Shown: positions 29,791 through 40,491 of the stretch, piece by piece
Layout of the letters: each line of letters begins with the position of its first letter
How positions within the stretch are numbered: the first letter of the stretch is position 1
Assembly: GCA_013368375.1 (NCBI GenBank)
Contig: JAACJP010000022.1
Coordinates: forward strand, 372,001 to 436,000
DNA: 64,000 bases
Direction: 5' to 3'
DNA from: Tricholomella constricta
Taxonomy: Eukaryota > Basidiomycota > Agaricomycetes > Agaricales > Lyophyllaceae
Notes under the pieces: model-generated
What the model saw: the letters and a program-made list of their open reading frames with translations, nothing else
What the model was told of the DNA's origin: nothing
Databases searched by the model: none
Position numbers and translations under genes: made by a program

Positions 29791-30035
29791 CCCTTCCTCC
29801 CCTTATACCTGTCCTTTTGTGCCTTCCCGTCGGTCGAGCTTTGAGGTGTGTTTGAAGTTTATTCGTCCTCGCCGTCTTCATTCGCTGCGTCGCCGAATGG
29901 GTCGAGGTCTGTCTGTGCGGGGTCATCCTCATCGTCGTCGCTGAGATTAAAGGGTGTAACATCACCGAATGTGTCTTTCAAACGTGCTGTGTCTGCTATG
30001 TACTGTAGCAGGGCTTTGATACCCTTCTTCGTTCC
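29791..30035 (-). pseudogene. LINE ORF2 C-terminus and start of 3' UTR (split by K1)
   Basis: The minus-strand frame from 30035 to the stop at 29859 reads GTKKGIKALLQYIADTARLK, then an acidic tail FNLSDDDEDDPAQTDLDPFG. It joins in phase to AADTLYGTKK at 37291-37316 when K1 and one TTCGTTCC copy are removed. Continues in UTR to 29791, then across element A to 2988. Typical acidic end of a Tad1/I-like LINE ORF2 is my inference. Confidence 0.7.
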
Positions 30036-30059
30036 GAGGTCTTTACACTCCCCCACCTA

Positions 30060-30290
30060 ATCCTATCGGAGTCCGTCGGACTCCGACGGACTCCTAGGAC
30101 ATCCTAGGACTCCGATCGGACTAGTTGGTACTACAAATCATCAATAAATGATAGACTTTGGAGTGTCCGAGTCCGAGAGAATCCTATCGGAGTCCGATCG
30201 GATGTCGGATCGGACGCGGACTCCGATCGGATTTTGTCCTATCAGACTCCGATAGGACTCCTAGGACAACCAGTTAGGACTACTAGTAGC
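30060..30290. repeat. K1 left subterminal palindrome array
   Basis: Repeated variants of GGAGTCCGATCGGACTCC and CTAGGA-type spacers in both orientations. Each core is a perfect palindrome around GATC. Candidate transposase-binding array. Confidence 0.75.
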
Positions 30291-30344
30291 TACCAATGTC
30301 ATTACCAGTGTTTACTATGTTTACTGATAACTAGTAGTAGTAAC

Positions 30345-30440
30345 AAAATAGTAGCATTGTCGAGAGTCGAACACTCGACCTGGCCCACATGATGACCAAT
30401 CAACGCTAAGTTGACTACACCAACCGCTGGTCCATGGGAC
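30345..30440 (-). other. tRNA-like Pol III module in K1
   Basis: On the minus strand: A-box-like TGGTGTAGT (complement of 30415-30423), B-box GTTCGACTC (complement of 30364-30372) and a TTTT stop (complement of 30345-30348). The T stem TCGAG/CTCGA is present but with a 9-nt loop, so it is tRNA-derived rather than a tRNA. K2 has a similar module at the same distance from its left end. Confidence 0.5.
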
Positions 30441-30489
30441 TGTTGTACCCCAAGCTATTAAAGGATACAACACATGATGCTCGACGACG

Positions 30490-32045
30490 GGCCCGTGCGC
30501 TGATGGTTCAAACACTGCCATCATGTCCGTCGTTTGTTCCTCCTTCCTCCACGTCGCCGCCGCCCCCGCTGCGTCCATTCGGCGCCGCCTGCCAGTGCGC
30601 GGCCCACAACGCACAGGACGCCTCCCAAACCCCCTCAAGACCCGCGTGACGGCCGGAGACGACGAGAAGGGCAGGAAAGGCAGGGGAGGTACACAGGGCA
30701 GACCCCAGCTGGGGGAGAGCCGCGAGGTGCGCCATCGCACCACCCACACGTCCACCACTGACCCCCCCGCATGCAGCACGACCACCAGGGGCAACGACCA
30801 CGACCCCACGGTCCCTGCGAGCCCGACCCGTGCCACCACCACCACCACCACCCACAGCAGACCACGATGACGACGGCCACCACCACCACCACCACCACCA
30901 CGGCCACAGCACACCACGATGACGGCGGCCACCACCACCACCACCACACCACCACCACCACCATACCACAACGACGACGAATGGCCACCACCACCACACC
31001 ACCACCACCTCAACGACGACGACGGCCACCACACGACCACCACCACGACCACCACCACCACCACCCCGCCACCACACGACCACCACACGACGACGACGAC
31101 CACCACACGACGACGACAATTACCACCCCACCACCACCACCACTACACCACCAACGATGGACAACGGCCCCCACAGCACCACCCACAGCACACCACGACG
31201 ACGGACGACGGCGCCCACAGTGACGGACGACAGACGACGGCGACGACGGCGCCCACAGCAACGGACGACGGCTGCCACACCACCACGATGATCGCCACAG
31301 CACGACGACGGCCGTCACACCACCAACCACACCACCACCAGCACCACAACAATGATGCCCGCAGCACCACGACGACGGCCACCACCACACCACCAGCACC
31401 ACCACCAGCGCCACAACGACGACGGCCACAGCACCACGACGACGGCCACCACCACACCAGCACCACCACCGACCAACAGCCACCACCGCCGCCGCCGCCA
31501 CCACACCACCACTACAACAACAGGGGGAGAGCCGCGAGGTGCGCCATCGCACCACCCACACGTCCACCACTGACCCCCCCCCATGCAGCACGACCACCAG
31601 GGGGCAACGACCACGACCCCACGGCCCCTGCGAGCCCGACCCGTCCACCGCGGTGCCACGTCACACGCCAAACGACGCGACCACCACCGCCACGTCACCA
31701 CAGCAACGGCCCCACCGGACGAAGACAGGAAGGCCCCGACGCCCCATAGCCGCCACGTCACACGGCGAAACAACACCCACACCCCCCCGACGACCACGAC
31801 ACACGGACAAAGGGCCCAACGAACGGACGACGACGCCCGACGACGCCACCCAGCACCCCCGCCAGTCGCATGGGCCAACGCCCGCCGCCACGTCACCCAG
31901 CGTGACCGACAGCGCACGCCCACGGCCACCCACCTGCCCAACCACCACGACACCCAGCGCGACGCGCCCACCACACGCACGCAACCGCCACACGACACCC
32001 CGACGTTCGCCGCGTCGACCACCGCCCCCATCCGTGCGGGGCCTT
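30490..32045. repeat. K1 AC-rich (ACC/CAC/ACG) low-complexity region
   Basis: About 1.5 kb in which the plus strand is mostly A, C and G with few T; CCACCA and CGACGA runs dominate. Contains a direct repeat of about 125 bp (30711-30833 and 31522-31648, both with GGGGGAGAGCCGCGAGGTGCG). Long frames through it encode only His/Thr/Pro or Val/Trp/Gly repeats and are not accepted as genes. Confidence 0.75.
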
Positions 32046-32269
32046 TTTGTTTTTATTTAAGTAGATAATCTCAATGTATTAGACACCTTCAAATGATAAC
32101 TTTTCTCATTTTTCAGTAATATGTACCACAAGCACTGCTACTCATGAGACCGGGCCCGTGCGCGTTCATCATTTCGCGCGCGTCGCCGGGAATTTCAAAC
32201 TCCGCCGCTGTTCACGTTTCCAACCACCCCCACCACAACACTCATCCACCACAACTGCGAAACGACGCC

Positions 32270-34568
32270 ATGGCCACCCGCTCGAACACGTTAACCACCC
32301 GCAGCGGCCGAATTCGCGCCGCGCCGCCTCCCTCCACTGCCTCAACCGGCCGAGGCCGCAAACGCGCCACGTCGACCGTCGACGACGCCGCCAAGCAAAC
32401 GAAAAAACCCAAAAAAGCGAACGAGAGCGACGAGGAGGACGAAGACGAGGACGAGGAGGAAGAGGATAGGAACCAGAAGAAGGGGAAGGGGAAAGGGAAG
32501 GGCAAGGGCAGGAAGGCCCCGAGGTGAGTACCCTGACCCCTCGCCGTCGTCATCGCACTGACGCCATGCAGGAAAACCAGCACCAACGAGGACGCCACTG
32601 GCGCTATTGCCCCAGCACCTCTCACAAGGTAAGTACCCCCGCCCCCTCTGGTTCCACACCCCCCCTTCATCCATTTCCCAGGGCCGAGCAAGTGCTCGCG
32701 ACGATGGACATAGCCCCGCCGAAACGCGCACGCACCGCCACCACCACCACTGCTACCACTGCCACCACTGCCGCCACTGCCCCCGTCAGTGCGCGCCAAC
32801 ATCGTTCTGACGTCCGCGCGGCCGCGAAGGACGACATGACTGTTGCAGCCAAGCAGCAGGACGAGGGCGCGAGCGAAAGTGGGACCGATGGCGACACCCC
32901 GGTCACCAACACCACCACGGAGCACGACAGCGACGGCCCGCCAACAACGACGACTGAAGACGATAAGGACACCGCCGATGAGGACGAGGACGAGGATGCC
33001 AACGCCAACGACGCTGCCAATGCCAACAAGGCCGATGACACCGATGACGAGGACGCCAACAACATGGCTGACCTCGACAACGACAACGACGCCGAGGACG
33101 AAGCTGACAACGCCAACAATGTCGAGCGTACCCCCTCTCGTCGTAAGAAGGCTGCCACTGCTACTGACCGTACACCCATCCGTCGACGTGCAGGGGCTGT
33201 CGTCACAAGCATGGATGATGGTAGGTTTGACTTCTTTACTCTCGTAGCTGGTCATTTAGATTATTATGTATTAGGTTTGACTTTACCAAGTGCTTTGTCC
33301 CTGAATGCTACACAGGATGAGGGTAAGTGATATTTAATAGACATCGCTGTCTTGATTCATCGTCTTTTTGACAGATGTTCGCATGACGAGTCCACCCAAC
33401 AGTCCTCCTCATGACTTACAGGGTGCGTCTCGTACCACTGGTGGATTCTCTCGTGGACGTGCCCATGGGAACGTGTTCAACTATGCGGATTTCGATCCGC
33501 TCCCTGGTAATGCCTTGGAGCGTCCTACTGGGAACGTTCAGCTTTATACCACCAGTGACAAACCATCAAAGATCAATCCATCGGAGGACAAACCAACCAT
33601 GTTTATCAAACAAGACGTATCGACATTCACTTTGGGACCTGTTTTGGAGAAGCTTAGCCGTCGTTATTCGCCTATTCGAAGTACGTTTCATTTCGTAGTG
33701 TACTAACTTTGCTCATTTAATATTTAGAGACCAACTCGCGGATTTTTGTATGGGAGGAGGATATGTGGAATGTGAAAGGCAAATTTGAGGAGGCTTTGGA
33801 AGACGATGAAGATGTTGCTTGGACTCAGGAGAAAGGGAAGTATATTCTGCGTTTACTTGCTGTGCGTTTTATGCTTTTCAGTTTTATCTGCTGATAACTA
33901 ACGATTTATGACAACTACATTCTACATAGCAAACTGATAGGGATGCCAGTACTTCTCTGGGTTCTGTGTCAGGCCAGACTCCTGCTGCTGCGTCTAACTC
34001 TCGCTCTGGCTCTGTTGCTCGTTCTCGCTTCGCTTCGAATGCGAATGCGAGATCCCTTGACGCATCGCAGCTCGATCTTATTGATCGTCTTGGGGTTGAC
34101 TTAGCTCTTGCTCAGACTTCTGATCGAGGCCTTCGTGTCTCTTGGAAGAAGTATAAGGAATTTTTGCTGGCGGACAAAAATCTCCGCGACCAAGTAGCTG
34201 ATCATACTTGGGAAGGCGAGAAGCCTATTAAGAAGGATCTCATCGAGCTTTTTGTGTCAAACTCTATGTGGCATTCACATTATGCTCCGAATTTTCCCAA
34301 AGTTGCTCAACATCCACTTCTTCAAAAGTGGTTGGAGGACAACGGCGATCGTCCTAGCGACTTTGAACTCTGGGGCTTTGACAAAGCCAACTATAATTTC
34401 AAAGACCTGGCGAGTTATCTCGCTGCTGCTGGTTTGTCTTCTGGGACACGTTCAGCTTCGAACACGTCCACTGCGCAGAAGAGTAAGGGGAAGAAGAAAG
34501 CTAAGGAGGTAGATACCGTCTCAGATGACAGCAAGAGATTGTCTCGTAGTAAGAAACGGTCAAAGTAA
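32270..34568 (+). CDS. K1 gene 1: acidic, disordered nuclear-type protein of unknown function
   Basis: Spliced model: exons 32270-32523, 32572-32628, 32682-33220, 33275-33322, 33375-33680, 33728-33861, 33930-34568; introns GT-AG, 46-68 bp; total 1977 nt, 658 residues. All phases agree. The 54-bp intron 33221-33274 is optional because the frame stays open without it. N-terminus: basic/acidic low complexity (KKANESDEEDEDEDEEEEDR, KGKGKGKGKGRK), then Asp/Asn/Ala-rich repeats. Middle: TNSRIFVWEEDMWNVKGKFE. C-terminus: a helical domain WKKYKEFLLADKNLRDQVAD, then LWGFDKANYNFKDLASYLAA, ending in Lys/Arg-rich likely nuclear localisation sequence. No known family recognised; probably an accessory DNA-binding or co-transposition factor. 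Confidence 0.7.
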
Positions 34569-34723
34569 GTAGCTTAGTAGTTAACTTTGTATTATTTGGA
34601 CACATATCTCGTTACCGCTCTAGGTTTTTTTGTAACAGCTCTCGCTCTTGGCTACTCTATGCACAATTTCCAGTTCTATTCTGGCTTGTTATCTGGCTGG
34701 CATGGCTACCAACTGTCGCAGCA

Positions 34724-36832
34724 ATGCCAACTGTTGATCCTTTTGCCGAAGTTACATTTAAGGCTTTCTCAAAATTCATTATTGAGAATTTCAGCTCCAA
34801 AGTCTCACTTGCGACTGTACTGGTTCTCTTGTTCACTATGACCGAAAATCCTGAACTGCTAAGTTTGCATGCTCGTCAACAGAATCCCCGATATCATGGG
34901 GAGTACAAAGCAGAAAAATCTGCATGGATGAACTCTTTGACTCGTGCTTTGATTGAGCGGCTACGCACTGACACAAAGCACTTGTTTCGACATAATGAAC
35001 CTGAGAAAGGTGCTTTGAAAGAGACACAAGTCAATGCAATTAGCATGAAACTTAATGCGTTTTCGAAAGTACTCAAACTCTATCCATATGATGAGAGTGG
35101 CAATTACTTGGGAAAACTGGAAACTTGTTCTCAAAAATCAATTCAACCTGTCTATATGATTTGCCCTGACTCAATAGAATGTGAAACTATGACTTGTAGT
35201 GCACGCTCTCTGCTTCAGATAACAAAGTCCAGAGATGTTCCAAAGATTACTCTAATTAAAGGCTCAGTTCTCCATGAACATGCACACGTGCTTACAGGGC
35301 AATGTCCAACATGCAAAACAATGTATATGGCTGATCATGAACGAGCTAAACAATCTGAAACAACCTGGAGTAAAGTCTGCCTGAATTCAGCAAGATATAT
35401 CAAAGTTGGACAGAGTGTATGGGTTGATCGACAATTTGCAAAGGCAGTACTAAGTGGAACATATAGTTTTCATGCATCAGCTGCTGCATATTCACAGTAC
35501 TGGACCAATAGCTTTGGCAATCAGAATGAACAAAGCTTTAAGCTCTCACGACGGCAAACATGGCATGCTTTTGTTCAGGAATCAATACGGTCCATCGCAT
35601 CTGCTTCTGGGAAAAACTTGGTGCTACAAGATGGACTTCCAATTGATGAAGTCACTAAAGAGGCTTTTTATGCTTTGGGTAGGGAAGGAATTATAGAACC
35701 TGGACATACACATTCCTGCTCAGAATGTACGCACAAGTACAAAGATACTGCAGATACTCTCACATCCAACAACACCGAGGCAAGTGCCGAGGCAAGTGAG
35801 TCAGAGTCTGCCATGAATGTTGATACTGCATATGTAAAAATGATTGTGATAGATGGAAATGTGATGGGCCCATATGTACGTATATCTCGTTGTTGTTTTG
35901 AAATATTCTCTAATAAATCTTAGCATTGTGCATATGATGGCTGTACTGCGGATCTTTTGAATGCTCGTGGTGGCTCATTTTGTGCTTATCATGAAACCCA
36001 ATTTGGAGCTAGGTGCCGTGTGCGTGACTGCACAAATAATAAAGAGCCTGGAACACAGGCCTGTACAAGGCACCAAGCATCTTGGAACAAATATGTACAA
36101 CAGCATAGTCGTGCTAATTTAACTGGTGTACGAAGGGTTCTTCAACGCCCTAGTGAAAGACTTCCTTGGCAGCCTGTGATTGGTGAAAGAAATACCCAAC
36201 CACATGACCAACAGCCTCCTGAAGAACAAGTTCGAAAGAATTACTTCAGTCCGTCACGATTTTATTGTGTTGAAACAATCTGTGCACCTTGCGGAGTTGT
36301 AATTGCATGGGCAAAGTTTGCAAAATCAGAATCACCAACAAACATATTGCAGTTTATGGATTTGGTGTATCCAACTGCAGATTCTCGCCCAGATTATGTG
36401 TGCATTGATAAAGCCTGCCTAGTCCTGCGGACTGTTGCTGTAAATCCCAATTTTCGAAGCTGGATGGACACCAGCCGGTTTATTGTTGATGCATACCATT
36501 ATGCAAATCATCGCACAACTGACAGAATGTGTCAGGAATATTGCAATCCTGCTCCTACAGACGGATCTGCTCCAAACCTAGTAATTGTGGAGAAGGATAG
36601 GCAGGGTAGACCACAGTATAAACGTGCTTTTAATACACAAGCATGTGAACAGCTAAATGCTTGGATGGGTGGTTTTGAATCAATTCTGAAAAGAATGGTT
36701 CCTAGCAACTTCAATTGGTTTTTGCATACTATGTTGTTCTATCATACAAGTGTTGTAATTCAAAAGCAGCAGCAAAGTGCTGAAGATGTAGAGGAAGATG
36801 ATGATGCACAGGAAGTTGAGGAGGACTTGTAA
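34724..36832 (+). CDS. K1 gene 2: CxC5/CxC6 cysteine-cluster protein, candidate transposase
   Basis: Exons 34724-35875 and 35924-36832 (48-bp intron, phase 0), 686 residues. Resembles the KDZ-associated CxC5/CxC6 family of mushrooms: Cys147, 153, 158, then CPTC at 194-197; Cys332/335 (HSCSECTHKYKD); YVKMIVIDGNVMGPY-HCAYDGC; CAYHETQFGARCRVRDC; CTRHQ. The last third has an RNase H-like pattern: VCIDKACLV (Asp546), FIVDAYHYANH (Asp573) and TQACEQLNAWMGGF (Glu626), matching the D-D-E order of KDZ transposases. Acidic tail. A short upstream exon is possible. Codon use is more AT-rich than gene 1. The family match is from memory of its motifs; transposase activity is inference. Confidence 0.78.
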
Positions 36833-36879
36833 ATACTTTTGTATCTAACTATGTTTGACAGCAATTAAATTGTTGCTAA

Positions 36880-37290
36880 GTGCAAGTCCGATAGGAGTCC
36901 GATCGGACTCCTAGGAGTCCGATAAGACAGTGACAAATTCTATATAGAACCACTAAGCCTGTTGTTGATGTCTTGTTGATGGTAAGGATAGTGCTTACAT
37001 GTAGTAAAGTCTGATCGGACTCCTACTGGACAGTCCGATCGGATCAGAAGATAACCTGCATAGAACTATTGATAAAGGACTAGTAGGAGTCCGATCGGAG
37101 TCCTAAGACAGTCCAATCGGACCACAACAGAATTTGTATTGAACTACTGATATATAGTAGAGCTACTAAGAGTCCGATCGGACTCCTAGGACGATCTGAT
37201 CGGAGTCTTAGGAGTCCTAGGACTGTCCGATCGGAGTCTTAGGAGTCCTAGGAGTCCGATCGGACTAGGTGGGGGAGTGTAAAGTACTGC
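36880..37290. repeat. K1 right subterminal palindrome array and terminus
   Basis: Multiple AGTCCGATCGGACTCC and TTAGGAGTCCTAGGAC units, then TAGGTGGGGGAGTGTAAAGT and ACTGC. Compared with K3, K1 has one extra 20-bp palindromic unit near 36902-36921. Confidence 0.75.
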
Positions 37291-37316
37291 TTCGTTCCGT
37301 ATAGGGTGTCGGCGGC
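37291..37316 (-). mobile_element. 26-bp LINE remnant between K1 and E
   Basis: Minus strand encodes AADTLYGT; it bridges the LINE sequence at 53685 (TSD GCGGC) with that at 30035 (TSD TTCGTTCC). It is the key piece that proves K1 and E entered the same LINE 26 bp apart. Confidence 0.8.
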
Positions 37317-37550
37317 TGTAACGGTTGTACGGGGTTGGGGTATCCTTGCGAGACACCAGACACGTTAAGCTAGACCAATCTGTGGGATTCTGCTAAGTAC
37401 GTGTACAGGGTGAAGGTGCAAAGGATTATCTAAGCATAAACTGTATAGGACCTTTATATACGCATAACAAAGATGGTCGTGCATTACCAGAAGGTAATGC
37501 CAAATAGGTCGCGTCTCAATATAGACGTATTGTAACGCGCCGTCGTTACA
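37317..37550 (-). repeat. Element E 3' LTR
   Basis: 234 bp. Minus strand starts TGTAACGACGGCGCGTTACA and carries hairpin GGCATTACC-ttct-GGTAATGC, the counterpart of the A and B LTR hairpins. Confidence 0.92.
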
Positions 37551-37552
37551 CA

Positions 37553-37581
37553 CCCCCCTTTGAGATCAATGTATGATCTCA
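37553..37581 (-). promoter_or_regulatory. Hairpin plus polypurine tract of element E
   Basis: Minus strand: TGAGATCA-tacat-TGATCTCA followed by AAAGGGGGG and TG before the LTR. Confidence 0.75.
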
Positions 37582-37704
37582 GCAGATGGATGTGCATGAA
37601 TATTATTATAAGTACAAAGCGTGAGTGTAGAACTCCCGCTTAATTAGTGATAGCATATGTATTTCGACGACTACCATGACTGTGGCGTACACTCGACGTT
37701 GTCG

Positions 37705-39069
37705 TTAAGCCTTCTCTACGACATCCATCGCATGGTCATCAGAAGCGTTAGCCTCTGGTAGAAGGACCAGTGGTGCGGATGAACTAGATGGAGCAGAGAG
37801 CGCTGGCGACGTAATGGACTCGATACTCGTAGGCGGCGGACCTTCCAAAGGTGGCGGTGGCGCAGATGGGTCAGTGGTATCGTTAAACACCAGATCGCCA
37901 TCGTAGAGTACGGTAGCTTCGCGGTCACGTCCGGTGATGAACTTCATCGACGTGATGTCGTAGCCTACGGGATGTAGGCCGCGAGCGTGCGCAGTGTCCA
38001 GTCCTCGCTCTTTCTCGCAGTCGAGTAGTACGTGGAGTCTAGCGATATCATCGCGGGTCGGCTGTCGCCATCCATCCCATTGAGGAATGGCCGGGGGTAT
38101 CCCGTAACGACATAGCCGAACAAGTCGGTCGTCGTCCACATTGTCGTATAGTGTACAATCAATTGTGGTTCCCGTGTAATGCGCATCCAAATAGTGGAGG
38201 CCGTAGGGATATGCGTGATCAATCCAAGCGACGGGCAGTCGATTGGCAAGAAGAGTACGGATTACGTCCGTTTCGGTTAAGTTGGCGGCATGCTCCTCAG
38301 GAAGAGCTAAGCGACCAATGCTTGCCGTAGAAGGTAAGTGGTCGGGGATGCGATCCAATGGGTGAATGGCATTCCACGATTCCACCGCTTCTCGATAGAG
38401 GTTCGGTCGAGCGATGATCATGGCGTATAGGCGCATGAACGCGACTCGAGATGCGGCTCGGGTAGGGCTTATGGCGCGACCAAGGGCGTACCCGACCACA
38501 GTGCGGAAGTGGATCGAGAAGTTATAGTCGATCACTAGTCCGCTGTAGACGTTGTCTAGGCCTGGCCTTCCGTGGTGTACAATATATTGTCCCCACACGT
38601 TGAAGTCCAGGGCTTGCGATACCGATGGTAAGGGTAAACCCGCTCCACGGGTTCGAGGGTTGCGCGCTGAGGTAGACAATACTCCAACGGGCGGCGGCAA
38701 CACAGGTCGTGTCCACGCATCGTCATCGCGTATCGATGGCTTGTGAGCCGGATCGAAGTATTCTCGTTGAAGGATAAACTTCATAGTCCAGTCTCTGTGG
38801 GGTTCAGCGTATCGTAAAGCGATACGATAGAAATCCCAGAGTAGGTAGTGGGCTTCCACACGTTCGGTGTCCATGTTGAAGTTATCGTCACGGAACTGAA
38901 CCAAGTTGCGGATCTCTCGAGGGGACATAGGTAACCCGCGAGGTGCACACTTGTATAAAGGTAAACCTGTCGCATTGAATGCGGCGTTGTGTTCACGTTC
39001 GTATTCTAGAGCACGAATAGCGCTCTGAGAGGCAAACACCGTATTACTGTACGGTGACCAGTAAAGGCG
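37705..39069 (-). pseudogene. Element E accessory ORF, C-terminal domain
   Basis: 444 codons open from the first usable start near 39039, in the same phase as the N-terminal half and separated from it only by TGA at 39070-39072. Aligned with A (MLTRAIYVSP versus LLH*RLYWSP) the stop replaces Arg, so CGA to TGA is likely. Conserved blocks: CAPRGLPMSPREI, RTRGAGLPLP, FNVWGQYIVHHGRPG, YSGLVIDYNFSIHFRTVVGY, MRLYAMIIARPNLYREAV, AWIDHAYPYGLHYLDAHY, GIPPAIPQWDGWRQPTRDDI. Function unknown. The match with A over about 400 residues at moderate identity shows selection on the protein. Confidence 0.65.
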
Positions 39070-40350
39070 TCAGTGAAGTAGTCCACCAAACGCGTTGTGG
39101 CGTTCGGGAGTACCATTGATGTGTATTACGCCAATAGTATCCGGAATATGTCCAACAAACGTCTCGAAGTTATATTTCAAGCGTTCATTGGCTTCTCGGT
39201 CTGCAGCAAGGCGGTCGCGTCGGACTGAGGCGTTGTGCTTCATTCGTAAGCTACGCTCGTCGGCGGTTTCGCTTGCTGGTTCCTCCTGTAGCGTTCCGAT
39301 GGTAGAGGGCTCTACAGTCTCTTGCATCGGTTCATCGGCTGGCGCGCTAGCGTCCACCAGTCGTACATCGTCGACGGGCATCTGCTCTGGCACCGCAAAG
39401 GCCTGACGTATCATAAGTACAATACATCCAGCATCAATGTGTGGAGGTACGCCGAGAGGAAAGGGTATCTCAATAGTGGGGATCACTTGAGGTACCTTGG
39501 CGCGTGTGGGCGCAGCGTCATGTTCTTGCGCTGGCGCCGTGGACGGCATCGACGTGGATGCGGTCTGAGGACCCTGCGTCCGACTACGCTTGTCGGTGTA
39601 AGGCATCGTGTTCGGTGATGCGGGGCGCTTGCGTAGCGCGCGTTGCAGCTCCTCGGTGATGTGGCGTTTAGCCATGGTTTGCTGGTCAACTTCTCTTTGA
39701 AGGCGGTCAATGGTGTCGAGCAGTTGTCCTATCACGACCCTTGCCATTCCATCATGGATGAAGTCGACTACAAAGTCGGGTGCTACTCCGACGGACTCGA
39801 GGCGGTTGAATATACCGTCTGGGTTCGTTCCCATATAAGCATGTGGTGCGTTGGGTGGCGCAGCATGCGTACCTCGAGTATTTCCGTGAGAGTTCGAGGG
39901 GTTTCCTTCCTTCTCTTCGACGGCTCGTTCACCCCCCTTTGGGCGCTGTGGTTTATTACCACCACGCTGTTGTGGAGGGCGTCCCATCTCGACGCTTCTG
40001 TTCCTAGCATCAGGTAGCTGTCCAGGCTCGAGTTGCCCCGCTCCATGTCCATCAACGTCCATTGGGGCGTGCAGGCGCTCCATGGTGGTTGCAAGAGCAG
40101 GCGTCTCGCCTGTATTGGAAGGATTCTGTCCTTCGAACGGCTGATAGCTCGGTACCATTGTTGGCTGGTAGGCTATCGATCCAAACGACAGTGGCGACTG
40201 CGCTTGGTTTTGCGGTTGTGTAGTTTGTTGCGCATGTTGTACGCGAGGTGAATTACTCGTAGCGCTGCGGTTATTGCGACCACGGCGTCCACGCGTTCCT
40301 CCCCCTCTTGAGTTTCCTCGAAAACTCATTGCTTGTTGTCCAGAAGACAT
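39070..40350 (-). pseudogene. Element E accessory ORF, N-terminal half
   Basis: ATG chosen at 40350 (MSSGQQAMSFRG); the frame is open further up and overlaps the pol end. Gly/Arg-rich RGG-like start (RGNSRGGGTRGRRGRNNR), which in other proteins binds RNA. A disordered Pro/Gln stretch follows, then the core shared with A: RLESVGVAPDFVVDFIHDGM, then VVIGQLLDTIDRLQREVDQQ and ALRKRPASP. Near the end, PFPLGVPPHIDAGCIVLM and a Lys/Arg-rich helix. Ends at TGA 39070. Family unknown. Confidence 0.6.
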
Positions 40351-40491
40351 AAGGTGCGATTTCTGGTGGTAGTGGTAGTGCACAAGGGGGCAGAGAAAAA
40401 ATTTTCCGCTCCCCCGATCGGAACTCCACTCGATCGAAGTGATCGAGTCCAGCCACACTGTGGCTGTGTGGCGCACATGGCATGCCACACC

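Larger units (their letters stand above)
30036..37290 (+). mobile_element. K1: two-gene KDZ-associated DNA transposon
   Basis: 7255 bp, flanked by TTCGTTCC (30028-30035 and 37291-37298). Ends: left GAGGTCTTTACACTCCCCC, right (complement) GCAGTACTTTACACTCCCCC, then CACCTA in both. Removing it restores the LINE frame, which fixes the borders. Layout: terminal palindrome array, minus-strand tRNA-like module, 1.5 kb of AC-rich repeats, an acidic-protein gene, a CxC5/CxC6 protein gene and a right palindrome array. An 8-bp TSD matches what is known for KDZ/Zisupton elements. K3 is a near-identical inverted copy. Confidence 0.85.

Noticed and set aside
30508..31749. Several overlapping frames of 150-280 codons rich in His, Thr, Pro, Val, Trp or Gly
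   Set aside because: They are read-throughs of ACC/CAC/ACG repeats in several frames and both strands; no complexity, no splice logic.
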